A stretch of DNA of 64,000 nucleotides, taken from assembly GCF_900637635.1 (NCBI RefSeq), contig NZ_LR134383.1, positions 326,001-390,000 on the forward strand, given 5' to 3'. The notes under the pieces are model-generated. The model was not told the DNA's origin. It did not search any database and was given only the letters and a program-made list of their open reading frames with translations. The translations under genes were made by a program, and so were the position numbers. The DNA comes from Legionella jordanis. GTDB taxonomy: Bacteria > Pseudomonadota > Gammaproteobacteria > Legionellales > Legionellaceae. Positions 56,652 through 64,000 of this stretch are shown in pieces (position 1 is the first letter of the stretch; every line of letters starts with the position of its first letter).

Positions 56652-57020
56652 ATGAATAAATTGTTCTATGTTTTAGGGTTAGCTTTATGTCTAATCCTTG
56701 GTGGATGCGGTAAAGATGTTCCCCCTGGAGAATACGATGTCAATGAAGTGGGTAAATTGAAAAAAGTGGCATCAGGAGTGATTATTTCCAAACGTCCCGT
56801 GAAATTCCACAGCAAAGCACCCAATGGTCTAAATGAAAAAACACCGGGTAGCGAGTATCTGGATGGCGGCCGTGGTTATGTCTATGTTATTAAATTAAAC
56901 AGCGGTGCCATTGTTTCCGTAGCGCAAGCAGAAGAACTGAATTTGAAAGTAAAACAAAAAGTTCTTGTGGTTTATGGCAAAACAACGCGCATCATGCCCG
57001 ATAACGGTACCGACATGTAA
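56652..57020 (+). CDS. Small outer-membrane-type lipoprotein
   Basis: A 122-residue lipoprotein from ATG 56652 (AGGAG upstream). The lipobox is LGGC, followed by Gly/Lys/Asp. The mature part KKVASGVIISKRPVKFHSK resembles the N-terminal part of SlyB/Pcp-like lipoproteins but lacks their glycine zipper. C-terminal beta-type strands (YVYVIKLNSGAIVSVAQA). Function unknown. Confidence 0.75.
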   Translation: MNKLFYVLGLALCLILGGCGKDVPPGEYDVNEVGKLKKVASGVIISKRPVKFHSKAPNGLNEKTPGSEYLDGGRGYVYVIKLNSGAIVSVAQAEELNLKVKQKVLVVYGKTTRIMPDNGTDM

Positions 57021-57031
57021 TCTGTTTTTTT

Positions 57032-57056
57032 CTTGGAGATGTCTTGCATCTCCAAG
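57032..57056. terminator. Strong hairpin after the lipoprotein gene
   Basis: Perfect 10-bp stem CTTGGAGATG (57032-57041) with CATCTCCAAG (57047-57056), five-base loop, starting 12 bases after the stop. A run of seven T precedes the stem, and no T-run follows on the plus strand. It may still act as a terminator or protect the mRNA end. Confidence 0.5.
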
Positions 57057-57211
57057 ATTAAATAAGCCTGCCTTACTCTTCCTTAGTTTTTTGACTATCA
57101 TTAACATAATTGCTCATATTTTTAACTGACAGAAATTATCAATAAAGTTGTAAATGGAAACTAACGCTGTCGCTCATTAGACAGTATACAGTTTGATGGA
57201 CTGATGCATGG

Positions 57212-58675
57212 ATGGAAAACATGGCTGACAAAAAGGTTTCAATCAATTTCCTCGTTAATAACCATGCACGCATCAAAGCACGCTTAAAATACGAAATTAA
57301 ATTTTTGGAAAATCGTTTGCATAAAGCCATGGGCGATGGCAAACATGTTCGTCTTAAAACGCAGGATGCGGCACAACTTAGTTCGGAATTAGCCATTAAA
57401 TACTCCGAGCTTGCTTCCTTGCTGCAAGTGGATGTCAAAATTAAACCAAAAGGCGACTTGAGGGTTTTAGAAAATAATCCTTCCCGTTATTACGTGGTCA
57501 TCCAAACATTAAAACAGCAGCTGAGCCGCAACCTGTCCTTATCTGAAGAGTTAATGATAATTCACAAGCTTGAAAATTATTACAAATATTTGCAACAACA
57601 ACTGAATGGCCTTCAGCCACAATCCATTGAAATAAGCCAACGCTCACTTACAGGAAAATTGAAAGCCATTTTAAATGTAAACGGCAGCGTGGAATGGTTG
57701 CATGCCATTGTTGATTTAGCTAATGATGTTGGTGAAAACCTCATCTCCTGTTTCGGTTTAATTAGCCAATTAAATCAACAGGAACTCTTAGGTCTTGCCC
57801 AATATTATGAAAAATCGGATGTTATTTTTCTTATTGCGAGCCTTTTTTACTACAAACAACAACCTCATAAATTGTTTAAACAAACCCTGCACCCTGAAAA
57901 ACTGGCGTCTGTAAAAAACAGATTATTCATGCTGTATCAATTCATTGAGAGCCTTCACGAAAATTTGTTCCATCATCTTAAACAGCAAGGCATTGCCATT
58001 CACGATTACTTATTTCATGAAGAAGAAATGCCCGCCGGAATCAAAATAGAGGCCGAGCAGAATGCAAATGTAATCATCTCGGCGTTGAAAGAGTGGCGCT
58101 TAATGAGTCACGCCCAGTCCGATGAAATCTTCCTGGCAAATAAGATTAATGATTTATTTCGTTGTTACAAATTTTGGTTTAACCCCAACCGTTTAATTGA
58201 TACAGCAATGACTTTGAATCAACTGTCATTAAAACATACAAATGGGCAAGCGGGAAATTTCAATAAATTCTGCCTTTTTATGCAGGAATTGTTTCAGCGT
58301 TTGTCGACTACAGATTGTCTTGATTTATATGGGTACTTTAGCAACAAAGACAGCAGTTATTTAATGCAAATCCTCTCAGCACTCCTTCATGATGAACAGG
58401 TGATTTCCATTCCAATTCCAAATCAACAACAAAAATATGCACTTGAGCGAGTTTATAAGACTCTGGCTACCATTATGGAGGCGTTAAGAGAAGAGTTAGG
58501 AAGAAGGCATGTATTAACAGAAGCTTACCACCATATTCATGAGCGTAAACCCCTTAAACCCGGCCATAGAAATTTAAATGCTATCATCCATATCATGAAC
58601 TTATACTGTGATTCAGCGGTTTTGGAAAATAAAACCATTGAGGCTCTCTTCAAGGAGATGGGGACGCATACGTGA
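57212..58675 (+). CDS. Uncharacterised 487-residue helical protein
   Basis: Not recognised. A soluble, basic, helix-rich protein without signal peptide. ATG 57212 is used; ATG 57221 (MADKKVSINF) has GGAAA in front and may be right. No catalytic motif was found. It ends 63 bases inside the 3' end of the convergent sulfatase-family gene. It is a candidate effector or lineage-specific protein on genomic style only. Confidence 0.55.
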   Translation: MENMADKKVSINFLVNNHARIKARLKYEIKFLENRLHKAMGDGKHVRLKTQDAAQLSSELAIKYSELASLLQVDVKIKPKGDLRVLENNPSRYYVVIQTLKQQLSRNLSLSEELMIIHKLENYYKYLQQQLNGLQPQSIEISQRSLTGKLKAILNVNGSVEWLHAIVDLANDVGENLISCFGLISQLNQQELLGLAQYYEKSDVIFLIASLFYYKQQPHKLFKQTLHPEKLASVKNRLFMLYQFIESLHENLFHHLKQQGIAIHDYLFHEEEMPAGIKIEAEQNANVIISALKEWRLMSHAQSDEIFLANKINDLFRCYKFWFNPNRLIDTAMTLNQLSLKHTNGQAGNFNKFCLFMQELFQRLSTTDCLDLYGYFSNKDSSYLMQILSALLHDEQVISIPIPNQQQKYALERVYKTLATIMEALREELGRRHVLTEAYHHIHERKPLKPGHRNLNAIIHIMNLYCDSAVLENKTIEALFKEMGTHT

Positions 58676-60673
58676 TTTTGGGTAGGCTGCTAATTCTTTA
58701 CCGTAAAAGGATAATAAATTTTGCAGCAAGCCAGTCGCAGGTGAATGTCGCGCAAAAGAAGAATTCATATCATCGCTCCATTGTCCACTGCGCGTATTGA
58801 GGAGAATGCTGATGTATTGATAATCATCAGGGTATAAGGCCAGTAACCAGTCTCCTTCTAAAATCGCATACAATTTCATTGCGTCAAATAGTGGTATTCT
58901 GTCTTTCCTTATCTCAAGCCAATTGTTCTTTGGGTTCACTTGGTACATCAATTTAGCCAGCTGAGTGAGGTTCTTTTCAGACACCAAGTAGTTCGGCAAT
59001 GCACCACTTTCCATAAAAATGGCTCTCGACGGCAAGGTTTTTCCGTTTAGAATTGCATGCAATAAAGATATGCCATCGAAAGATTTTGAGCTTCTGATGT
59101 TTAAAAAAGAGAGAATTGTAGGGGCAATATCAATCAGAGATACACGTTCATCAATAACTTGTTTTCTGTTCAGCAGCTGGCTATTTTTAAAAATTTTAAA
59201 ATAGAGCAAACTGTGGAATTGGGACGGGCTAAGGAGATCCGAACCATGACCAACGCTCGTTTCAAGAGTAGTTGTTGTTTTACGTCGAAAATAATCGGCA
59301 AGGTGCTCAGGGTCATTCCCCTGATATTTTTTTCGGTCTATTGCACGACTGCCTTTACGGTAAATGGCCTCGCCATGATCACTTAAAATTAACAGCAAAC
59401 TATTGCTTAAATATCCTTCCTTTTCCAAGCTATCCAGAGTGCGTCCTACTTGAGTATCAGCCTCATGGATTGCCTTTAAATAAAGATCCTCACGCTCATA
59501 AAAACTGAAATCGTTAGTAATGCCTGCAGGAGAGGAACTGGCCCAAACGTAAGGCCAGTGAGGCAGGGTGAAATGGACAGCCAAAAACAAAGGGGCTTGC
59601 GTAGTTCGAGTTTTAATTGCATCCAGTAAAGCATTGTGAAGGCTAGTGGGATAATAAGAGAAGTAACTGGCTCGATTCAGATGGTTATAAGGAAATAACC
59701 AATGGCTAATTTTGAAATTAATTAAGAGGTTACTCAAGGGAAAATCGTAAAATGTGCCGAGTAAAAAATCGTTTACACCAGCTTTTGGCCCAAGGATATG
59801 ATCAAATCCAAAATCGTAGCTGATTTTAGAGAATTGCCGATCATCCGTTACATATATGGTTTCATAACCCTTATTTTTAAGAACCCAACCCAGACTTCCA
59901 TTTTTGTTAACCTCATCAGAAGGCATAAGATTGTAACGGGCGCCATGATGGAGGGGATAGTCTCCTGTCAAAATCGACGTCCAAGCCGGAAAAGTTCGAG
60001 CAAGTGGAGTGATGGTTTCTCTAAAAGCAGTGCTGTCCTTGGCAAATTTATAAATGTTAGGTGTTAAATTGGGATTGATGTATTGGGCACTCAAGGAATC
60101 TACGCCAATAAATATAACATTAGCTAAAGTTGCTTTGGCTTTATCATGAACCTTAGCTTTGGCTTCATGAAGAATTAAAACTGTGAAAGCAGCAATGACG
60201 CCAATTGCCGCAAGGCCGTGAGCCCTATAAAGGATGAGGCTTTTAAAAATGGCATTTATGCTTAAGAAAAAAATTGCTGCAAGAGAAAGAAATAAAACGG
60301 TTTTGATCAGCAGTGAAGGGCATTCCGGTAAAAATAAACGGCTAAACCAGCTCATTGGAAAAAAATGACAGTTCAGGCTGGTTAATGCGAGTACGGTGAT
60401 AAAAAAAATGCCAGCCTGTACTTGTGCGAGGGATAGGGATTTAAAGTAATTTCTTATCCCCCAAAACCAGATGCTTTGTACTAGGCATAGCAGAAAATAC
60501 AAAACAATTTGCATCAACACAGCGAAAGCAATTTCCCCATAAACGCTGGCGGGCAGGTGAACTGCATTCATAAAATTACCCGTTTGACTGAGAATAAAAA
60601 TGAATTGCAAGCTCAGAAAAAAAGCATTAAACCAGGCAAAATTTAGAAAATAAGAGTGAACATAATATTTCAC
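58613..60673 (-). CDS. Inner-membrane sulfatase-family (LtaS/EptA-like) hydrolase or transferase
   Basis: A 686-residue protein. About five N-terminal membrane helices (to residue ~170) are followed by a periplasmic sulfatase domain: IFIGVDSLSAQYINP (first metal Asp), ARTFPAWTSILTG (Thr at the nucleophile position), LSDHGEAIYRKG and VGHGSDLLSPSQ (metal ligands). Thr at the nucleophile fits phosphoglycerol or phosphoethanolamine transferases better than true sulfatases. GTG 60673 overlaps the DUF547 stop by 4 bases (GTGA). The substrate is unknown. Confidence 0.8.
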   Translation of the reverse strand: MKYYVHSYFLNFAWFNAFFLSLQFIFILSQTGNFMNAVHLPASVYGEIAFAVLMQIVLYFLLCLVQSIWFWGIRNYFKSLSLAQVQAGIFFITVLALTSLNCHFFPMSWFSRLFLPECPSLLIKTVLFLSLAAIFFLSINAIFKSLILYRAHGLAAIGVIAAFTVLILHEAKAKVHDKAKATLANVIFIGVDSLSAQYINPNLTPNIYKFAKDSTAFRETITPLARTFPAWTSILTGDYPLHHGARYNLMPSDEVNKNGSLGWVLKNKGYETIYVTDDRQFSKISYDFGFDHILGPKAGVNDFLLGTFYDFPLSNLLINFKISHWLFPYNHLNRASYFSYYPTSLHNALLDAIKTRTTQAPLFLAVHFTLPHWPYVWASSSPAGITNDFSFYEREDLYLKAIHEADTQVGRTLDSLEKEGYLSNSLLLILSDHGEAIYRKGSRAIDRKKYQGNDPEHLADYFRRKTTTTLETSVGHGSDLLSPSQFHSLLYFKIFKNSQLLNRKQVIDERVSLIDIAPTILSFLNIRSSKSFDGISLLHAILNGKTLPSRAIFMESGALPNYLVSEKNLTQLAKLMYQVNPKNNWLEIRKDRIPLFDAMKLYAILEGDWLLALYPDDYQYISILLNTRSGQWSDDMNSSFARHSPATGLLQNLLSFYGKELAAYPKSRMRPHLLEESLNGFIFQNR

Positions 60674-61506
60674 GATTTGGGCACAAGGTTGTTTAAGTGC
60701 CAATTATAAACGTAACCATCAATCGTATTGATGTGTTTCAACTGACTGCGTAAAGGTTCTTTTGCAAATTGCTTAAGATGAGTGATTATGTCGGCCTTCG
60801 AGCCACCAAAATCGTCGCTATACCATTCATAAATTTTTGACACAATTAACTCACCTTCAATGACTTGTGCCCCTCGCAGTGAATTAATGTACTCAGAGGC
60901 CGCTTCATTCAGCTGTGCTTCTATCGTTGAGCCGTGATAAGCCTGTTTACCCAAATTAGCCGCGCCAATCGAGCCGTTGTTGATCGCGTAATGAGTGCGT
61001 GGATCATTCCAAACCGGTCGAATGATTCGATTATTAATTTCATCGAGGGATAAGGGAGTGCCATTAATGGTGACCAGTTTTGCGCCCCAAGGTCCTACGC
61101 TAAACAGGCCAGGGGAGATATTAATGTCTTCAATACTGCCAACAGGGTAGTAATCAGCCACGATTTGTACCGTTAAAGCATTATAGAGGTTTAACCAAAA
61201 AGCCAGTTGCTCATCGCGATTATAGGCGTCAATGTCAATATGGCTCATTTTATCGATGTAATTTTTGAGCAGATTATAATCCGCATCCGTCATGTGCGCG
61301 TAGTCAACCAAATTGATTCCTTCTTCATTGGTAACAACACGCCGGTTTAGGAATTCTTGCCAATCGTCATGATTAATGGCGGCGGTGGATAATGGATTGT
61401 TTGTTTCCCAAATTGGCCATAGACTTTTATTAAAAGAGGCATGGGTAATGCTCGTGACTAAAATAAGGCTTATAAAAAGATAACTACCCTGTAAGAATCG
61501 TTTCAT
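60670..61506 (-). CDS. Exported DUF547 protein
   Basis: A 278-residue protein from ATG 61506 (MKRFLQGSYLF), with a signal peptide ending about residue 24 (THA). The domain DUF547 is clear from AFWLNLYNALTVQIVADYYP and FSVGPWGAKLVTINGTPLSLD; HYAINNGSIGAANLGKQAY is the next family block. The function of DUF547 is unknown. It is coupled to the sulfatase-like gene (GTGA) and 10 bases after recR, so both act probably on the envelope. Confidence 0.85.
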   Translation of the reverse strand: MKRFLQGSYLFISLILVTSITHASFNKSLWPIWETNNPLSTAAINHDDWQEFLNRRVVTNEEGINLVDYAHMTDADYNLLKNYIDKMSHIDIDAYNRDEQLAFWLNLYNALTVQIVADYYPVGSIEDINISPGLFSVGPWGAKLVTINGTPLSLDEINNRIIRPVWNDPRTHYAINNGSIGAANLGKQAYHGSTIEAQLNEAASEYINSLRGAQVIEGELIVSKIYEWYSDDFGGSKADIITHLKQFAKEPLRSQLKHINTIDGYVYNWHLNNLVPKS

Positions 61507-61516
61507 ACAAAACACT

Positions 61517-62110
61517 TTATACACTTACCGTAGCTCGATTTTTCAATGCACTACCTATGGTATTCGCATCTAAAAATTCAAGCTCGCCTCCAGAAGGGAT
61601 GCCATGCGCTAATTGACTAACGCGAATGGGCTGGTCACTTAATAAATCAAAGATAAAATGGACGGTGGTCTGACCCTCAACTGTAGGACTTAAGGCCAGA
61701 ATTACCTCGTGGATGTTTTCATCAATAACCAGTTGTCGAAGCTTTGGGAGCCCTATATCGTCAGGACCTAAGCCATCAAGAGGAGAAATTTTTCCCATCA
61801 ATACGAAATAACTTCCATTAAATGCATTACTTTGTTCAACCGCTGCCACGTCTGCTGGCGTTTCAACAACGCACAGGACACTGGCATCGCGAGTTGAATT
61901 TTGACACAGCTTGCATAAATCCAGCTCTGTATAATTATTACAACGTTTACAAGGATGAAGAGTTTGCATGGCTTCTTCGAGACAAGAAGCCAGATGCAAG
62001 CCGCGTTGGCGCTGATGTTGCAATAAGTGAAACACCATTCTTTGGGCGGACTTGGGACCAATTCCAGGCAGACAACGCAGAGCATCCACCAGCCGACTCA
62101 TGACATCCAT
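61517..62110 (-). CDS. recR: Recombination protein RecR
   Basis: Helps RecO load RecA in gap repair. 197 residues: N-terminal helix-hairpin-helix (LRCLPGIGPKSAQRMVFHLL), four-Cys zinc site (CKRCNNYTELDLCKLC) and a Toprim domain (LCVVETPADVAAVE). The start is ATG 62110 or ATG 62101. Between ybaB (8 bases) and the DUF547 gene. Confidence 0.97.
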   Translation of the reverse strand: MDVMSRLVDALRCLPGIGPKSAQRMVFHLLQHQRQRGLHLASCLEEAMQTLHPCKRCNNYTELDLCKLCQNSTRDASVLCVVETPADVAAVEQSNAFNGSYFVLMGKISPLDGLGPDDIGLPKLRQLVIDENIHEVILALSPTVEGQTTVHFIFDLLSDQPIRVSQLAHGIPSGGELEFLDANTIGSALKNRATVSV

Positions 62111-62118
62111 CAGTGGTT

Positions 62119-62457
62119 TTATTCCTTTTCGCGATCTTTCATGAAATCCGTTGGAATATTAAGACCAGCGGTTAATTCGCTGATTTTCCTTTTGGACTCT
62201 TGTTCCACTTTGCGAGAGGCATCGTTAAACGCTGCGACAACTAAATCTTCAAGCATTTCAACGTCTTCATCCATCAAGGATTGCTTGATCTTTACTTTAC
62301 TGACTTCATGATTGCCTTTCATTTCAACTTCCACCATGCCGCCCCCGGAAACTCCTTTAACAGATAATTCACTTAACTGTTTTTGAGCCTCTTGCATGCG
62401 TTGTTGCATTTTTTGGGCTTCTTTCATGATGTTGCCAAGATTTTGATTAATATCCAT
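62119..62457 (-). CDS. ybaB: YbaB/EbfC nucleoid-associated protein
   Basis: A 112-residue DNA-binding dimer. [20 protein letters not shown] is the conserved N-terminal helix, followed by [20 protein letters not shown] and [18 protein letters not shown]. Middle gene of the dnaX-ybaB-recR operon; 30 bases after the dnaX stop. Confidence 0.97.
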   Translation of the reverse strand: MDINQNLGNIMKEAQKMQQRMQEAQKQLSELSVKGVSGGGMVEVEMKGNHEVSKVKIKQSLMDEDVEMLEDLVVAAFNDASRKVEQESKRKISELTAGLNIPTDFMKDREKE

Positions 62458-62487
62458 GGTTACCTCTCGTTAGAATTACTTTGTTTA

Positions 62488-64000
62488 TTATAATTCATCT
62501 TTAGCGGGTGCAATAGAATTTTTGACCAATTCGGCTGAAAATTCTTGTTTTAGTTGCTGAAAAAAAGCATCTTGCTGCAAAGCGATCTCAGCTTCTTGTT
62601 GACGCTGAGTTTGAGCCAATTGCTTTTGCTGTGCTGGAGATTCTTTAACGCTCTCATTAATTTCAATGACAAGTTTGATATTTTCTTTGTAATATGCGGT
62701 CAAAGCTTGCTCAATACGATTGACAACGGTTTCAGTGAACAGAGACTGATGGCCCTTTGCCACAGCGAAAGTAATGTGCCGGTCAGATTTCCCAATAAAT
62801 GCAGCATTTTCAGCTGCTGACAGCGCTAAACCCGTTAATTTAAGCTGCTTAAGAACGGATGGCCAAGCCTGATCAACAGCTGTTTTGGCTTCATTTTTAA
62901 TCTGGGTGGCTGTAGAAATTTCTTCTTGTGCTTGCCCAACGACCGGTTTGCTAATGGACTTTTGCAATTCAGGAGGCGCCATTTCATTAGAAGTTGTAGG
63001 GAGGTTTACTTCAGAGTGTGCTGACGAACCAATCGGGTTTTGATGATTAATCACTTCATAACTTAATGTCGGAGTAACTGCTTTCGGAGCAGGGCGAAAA
63101 GCTAACATTCTTAATACAGTCATTTCAAAGCCAACAGCTAAAGATGGCGCCAGATGCATATCCTCGGAACCTTTAATGGCAATTTGATAGAACAGTTGAA
63201 CGTCTTGCGGACTAAATTGTTTCGCCAAGGCTTTAATATGTGGTTCATTGTTAATCAAAGGGTTGTCAGCAGCCAGGCTTTGACAAATTGTAATCTGGTG
63301 AAGATCATCCAACAGCTCATCCAATACATAACGGAAATGTCCTCCTTCCATGGCAATTTGCCTGCAAATGTCAATCAATCCTTTCGGGTCAAGCATGGCT
63401 AAGCTGTGCAGTAATTGCGCCGCATAATCTTGATGGGTATAACCAAGAATTGATTTTAACTCCTTGGCATTTAACCCGCCATCACAAGTTGCAATAGCCT
63501 GATCCAGTAAACTTAGCGCATCGCGCATGCTGCCTTTTGCCGCTTTGGCCAGAATAGCCAAAGCTTCTTCTTCAAAAGATAACCGCTCTTCGTCAAGGAT
63601 ATCTTTTAAATGCTGATGGATTAAATCTTGCGACAAATGCCTTAGGTGAAATTGAATGCAACGAGACAACACCGTTACTGGTAATTTTTGTGGATCAGTG
63701 GTGGCAAGTAAAAACTTGACATGTGTCGGCGGCTCTTCAAGCGTTTTTAGCAATGCATTGAAGCTGTGCTGTGACAGCATGTGTACTTCGTCAATTAAAT
63801 AAATTTTAAAACGGCCATTCACTGGAGCGTATTGCACGTTGTCCAAAAGCTCACGCGTATCTTCTACTTTGGTACGCGATGCACCGTCAATTTCAATAAG
63901 ATCAATAAAGCGTCCTTGTTCGACGGCCTTACAGGCATCACATTGAAGACAAGGATTCGCGCTAATACCTTGTTCGCAATTTAGCGCTTTTGCTAAAAGA
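62488..64000 (-). CDS. dnaX: DNA polymerase III tau/gamma subunit (N-terminus beyond window)
   Basis: Clamp-loader ATPase. The frame is open past the right edge; the first ~60 residues including Walker A are outside. Seen: the zinc-binding part CEQGISANPCLQCDACKAV at the edge, the region FIDLIEIDGASRTKVEDTRE, Walker B KIYLIDEVHML and the sensor LLATTDPQKLPVTVLSRC. The C-terminal part (tau-specific) is variable. I saw no A6 run on the coding strand that would make an E. coli-like frameshift site for gamma. Confidence 0.97.
   Translation of the reverse strand, partial: LLAKALNCEQGISANPCLQCDACKAVEQGRFIDLIEIDGASRTKVEDTRELLDNVQYAPVNGRFKIYLIDEVHMLSQHSFNALLKTLEEPPTHVKFLLATTDPQKLPVTVLSRCIQFHLRHLSQDLIHQHLKDILDEERLSFEEEALAILAKAAKGSMRDALSLLDQAIATCDGGLNAKELKSILGYTHQDYAAQLLHSLAMLDPKGLIDICRQIAMEGGHFRYVLDELLDDLHQITICQSLAADNPLINNEPHIKALAKQFSPQDVQLFYQIAIKGSEDMHLAPSLAVGFEMTVLRMLAFRPAPKAVTPTLSYEVINHQNPIGSSAHSEVNLPTTSNEMAPPELQKSISKPVVGQAQEEISTATQIKNEAKTAVDQAWPSVLKQLKLTGLALSAAENAAFIGKSDRHITFAVAKGHQSLFTETVVNRIEQALTAYYKENIKLVIEINESVKESPAQQKQLAQTQRQQEAEIALQQDAFFQQLKQEFSAELVKNSIAPAKDEL

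Noticed and set aside
62488..64000. Programmed frameshift site in dnaX
   Set aside because: I saw no A-AAA-AAG type run on the coding strand in the visible part, so tau/gamma by slippage is not supported.

Overview
The window looks like chromosomal DNA from Legionella or a close relative in the Legionellaceae. The Fur protein is very close to the Legionella Fur I remember. The base composition is moderately AT-rich by eye. A homospermidine synthase is present, and ordinary gammaproteobacterial housekeeping operons are interrupted by single orphan genes whose products resemble Dot/Icm-type effectors: eukaryote-like folds, acidic C-terminal tails, and no recognisable bacterial role. No rRNA, tRNA, insertion sequence, phage or CRISPR locus was seen. 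The edges cut two genes: trkH at the left and dnaX at the right.

Region by region. 1-3.5 kb: lptM-dapF-trkA-trkH on the minus strand (a missed 38-residue lipoprotein, lysine/peptidoglycan precursor synthesis, potassium uptake). 3.6-4.9 kb: a probable effector with a nuclease-like domain and a eukaryote-like linker. 5.1-7.4 kb: carboxylesterase, ratA-ratB, bamE, fur. 7.5-11.6 kb: an orphan protein, a YjgR/HerA-like ATPase and a glycosyltransferase-like candidate effector. 11.75-15.8 kb: a tightly coupled four-gene cluster (C39-like peptidase, RLAN/ATP-grasp ligase, GCS2 ligase, N-formylglutamate-amidohydrolase-like enzyme) that should make and process an unknown amide or peptide product. 16-24 kb: GT87-like membrane protein, LOG, DUF4442, BON protein, CHMI-like tautomerase, uvrA and a catabolic acetolactate synthase. 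24-29.4 kb: a Rab-like GTPase with altered catalytic motifs, a di-heme peroxidase, a secreted protein built on a 15-copy 21-bp tandem repeat, homospermidine synthase and a 57-residue membrane peptide.

29.4-34.8 kb: alpha/beta hydrolase, LemA plus M48 protease, an orphan protein, CorA. 34.8-39.9 kb: an arginine module. A polar amino-acid ABC transporter is co-transcribed with argG and argH, and argR is divergent; the two promoters lie back to back over two ARG-box-like sites. 39.9-50 kb: assorted genes (YadGH-type ABC exporter, ZIP transporter, second acetolactate-synthase-like enzyme, 2OG oxygenase, YgjP-like protease, SDR, Ogt, orphans). 50-53.4 kb: rpsP-rimM-trmD-rplS with ffh upstream. 53.6-57 kb: D-Ala-D-Ala dipeptidase, CorB-like protein, a response regulator without its phospho-acceptor Asp, a lipoprotein. 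57.2-64 kb: an orphan cytosolic protein facing a dnaX-ybaB-recR operon that continues into a DUF547 protein and a membrane sulfatase-family enzyme.

Many starts were moved inward from the longest open frame using Shine-Dalgarno spacing, ATGA/GTGA couplings or family N-termini. No stretch over about 300 bases lacks a gene. The larger gaps (4950-5163, 25139-25340, 32132-32359, 53376-53628) hold no RNA gene that I can recognise.
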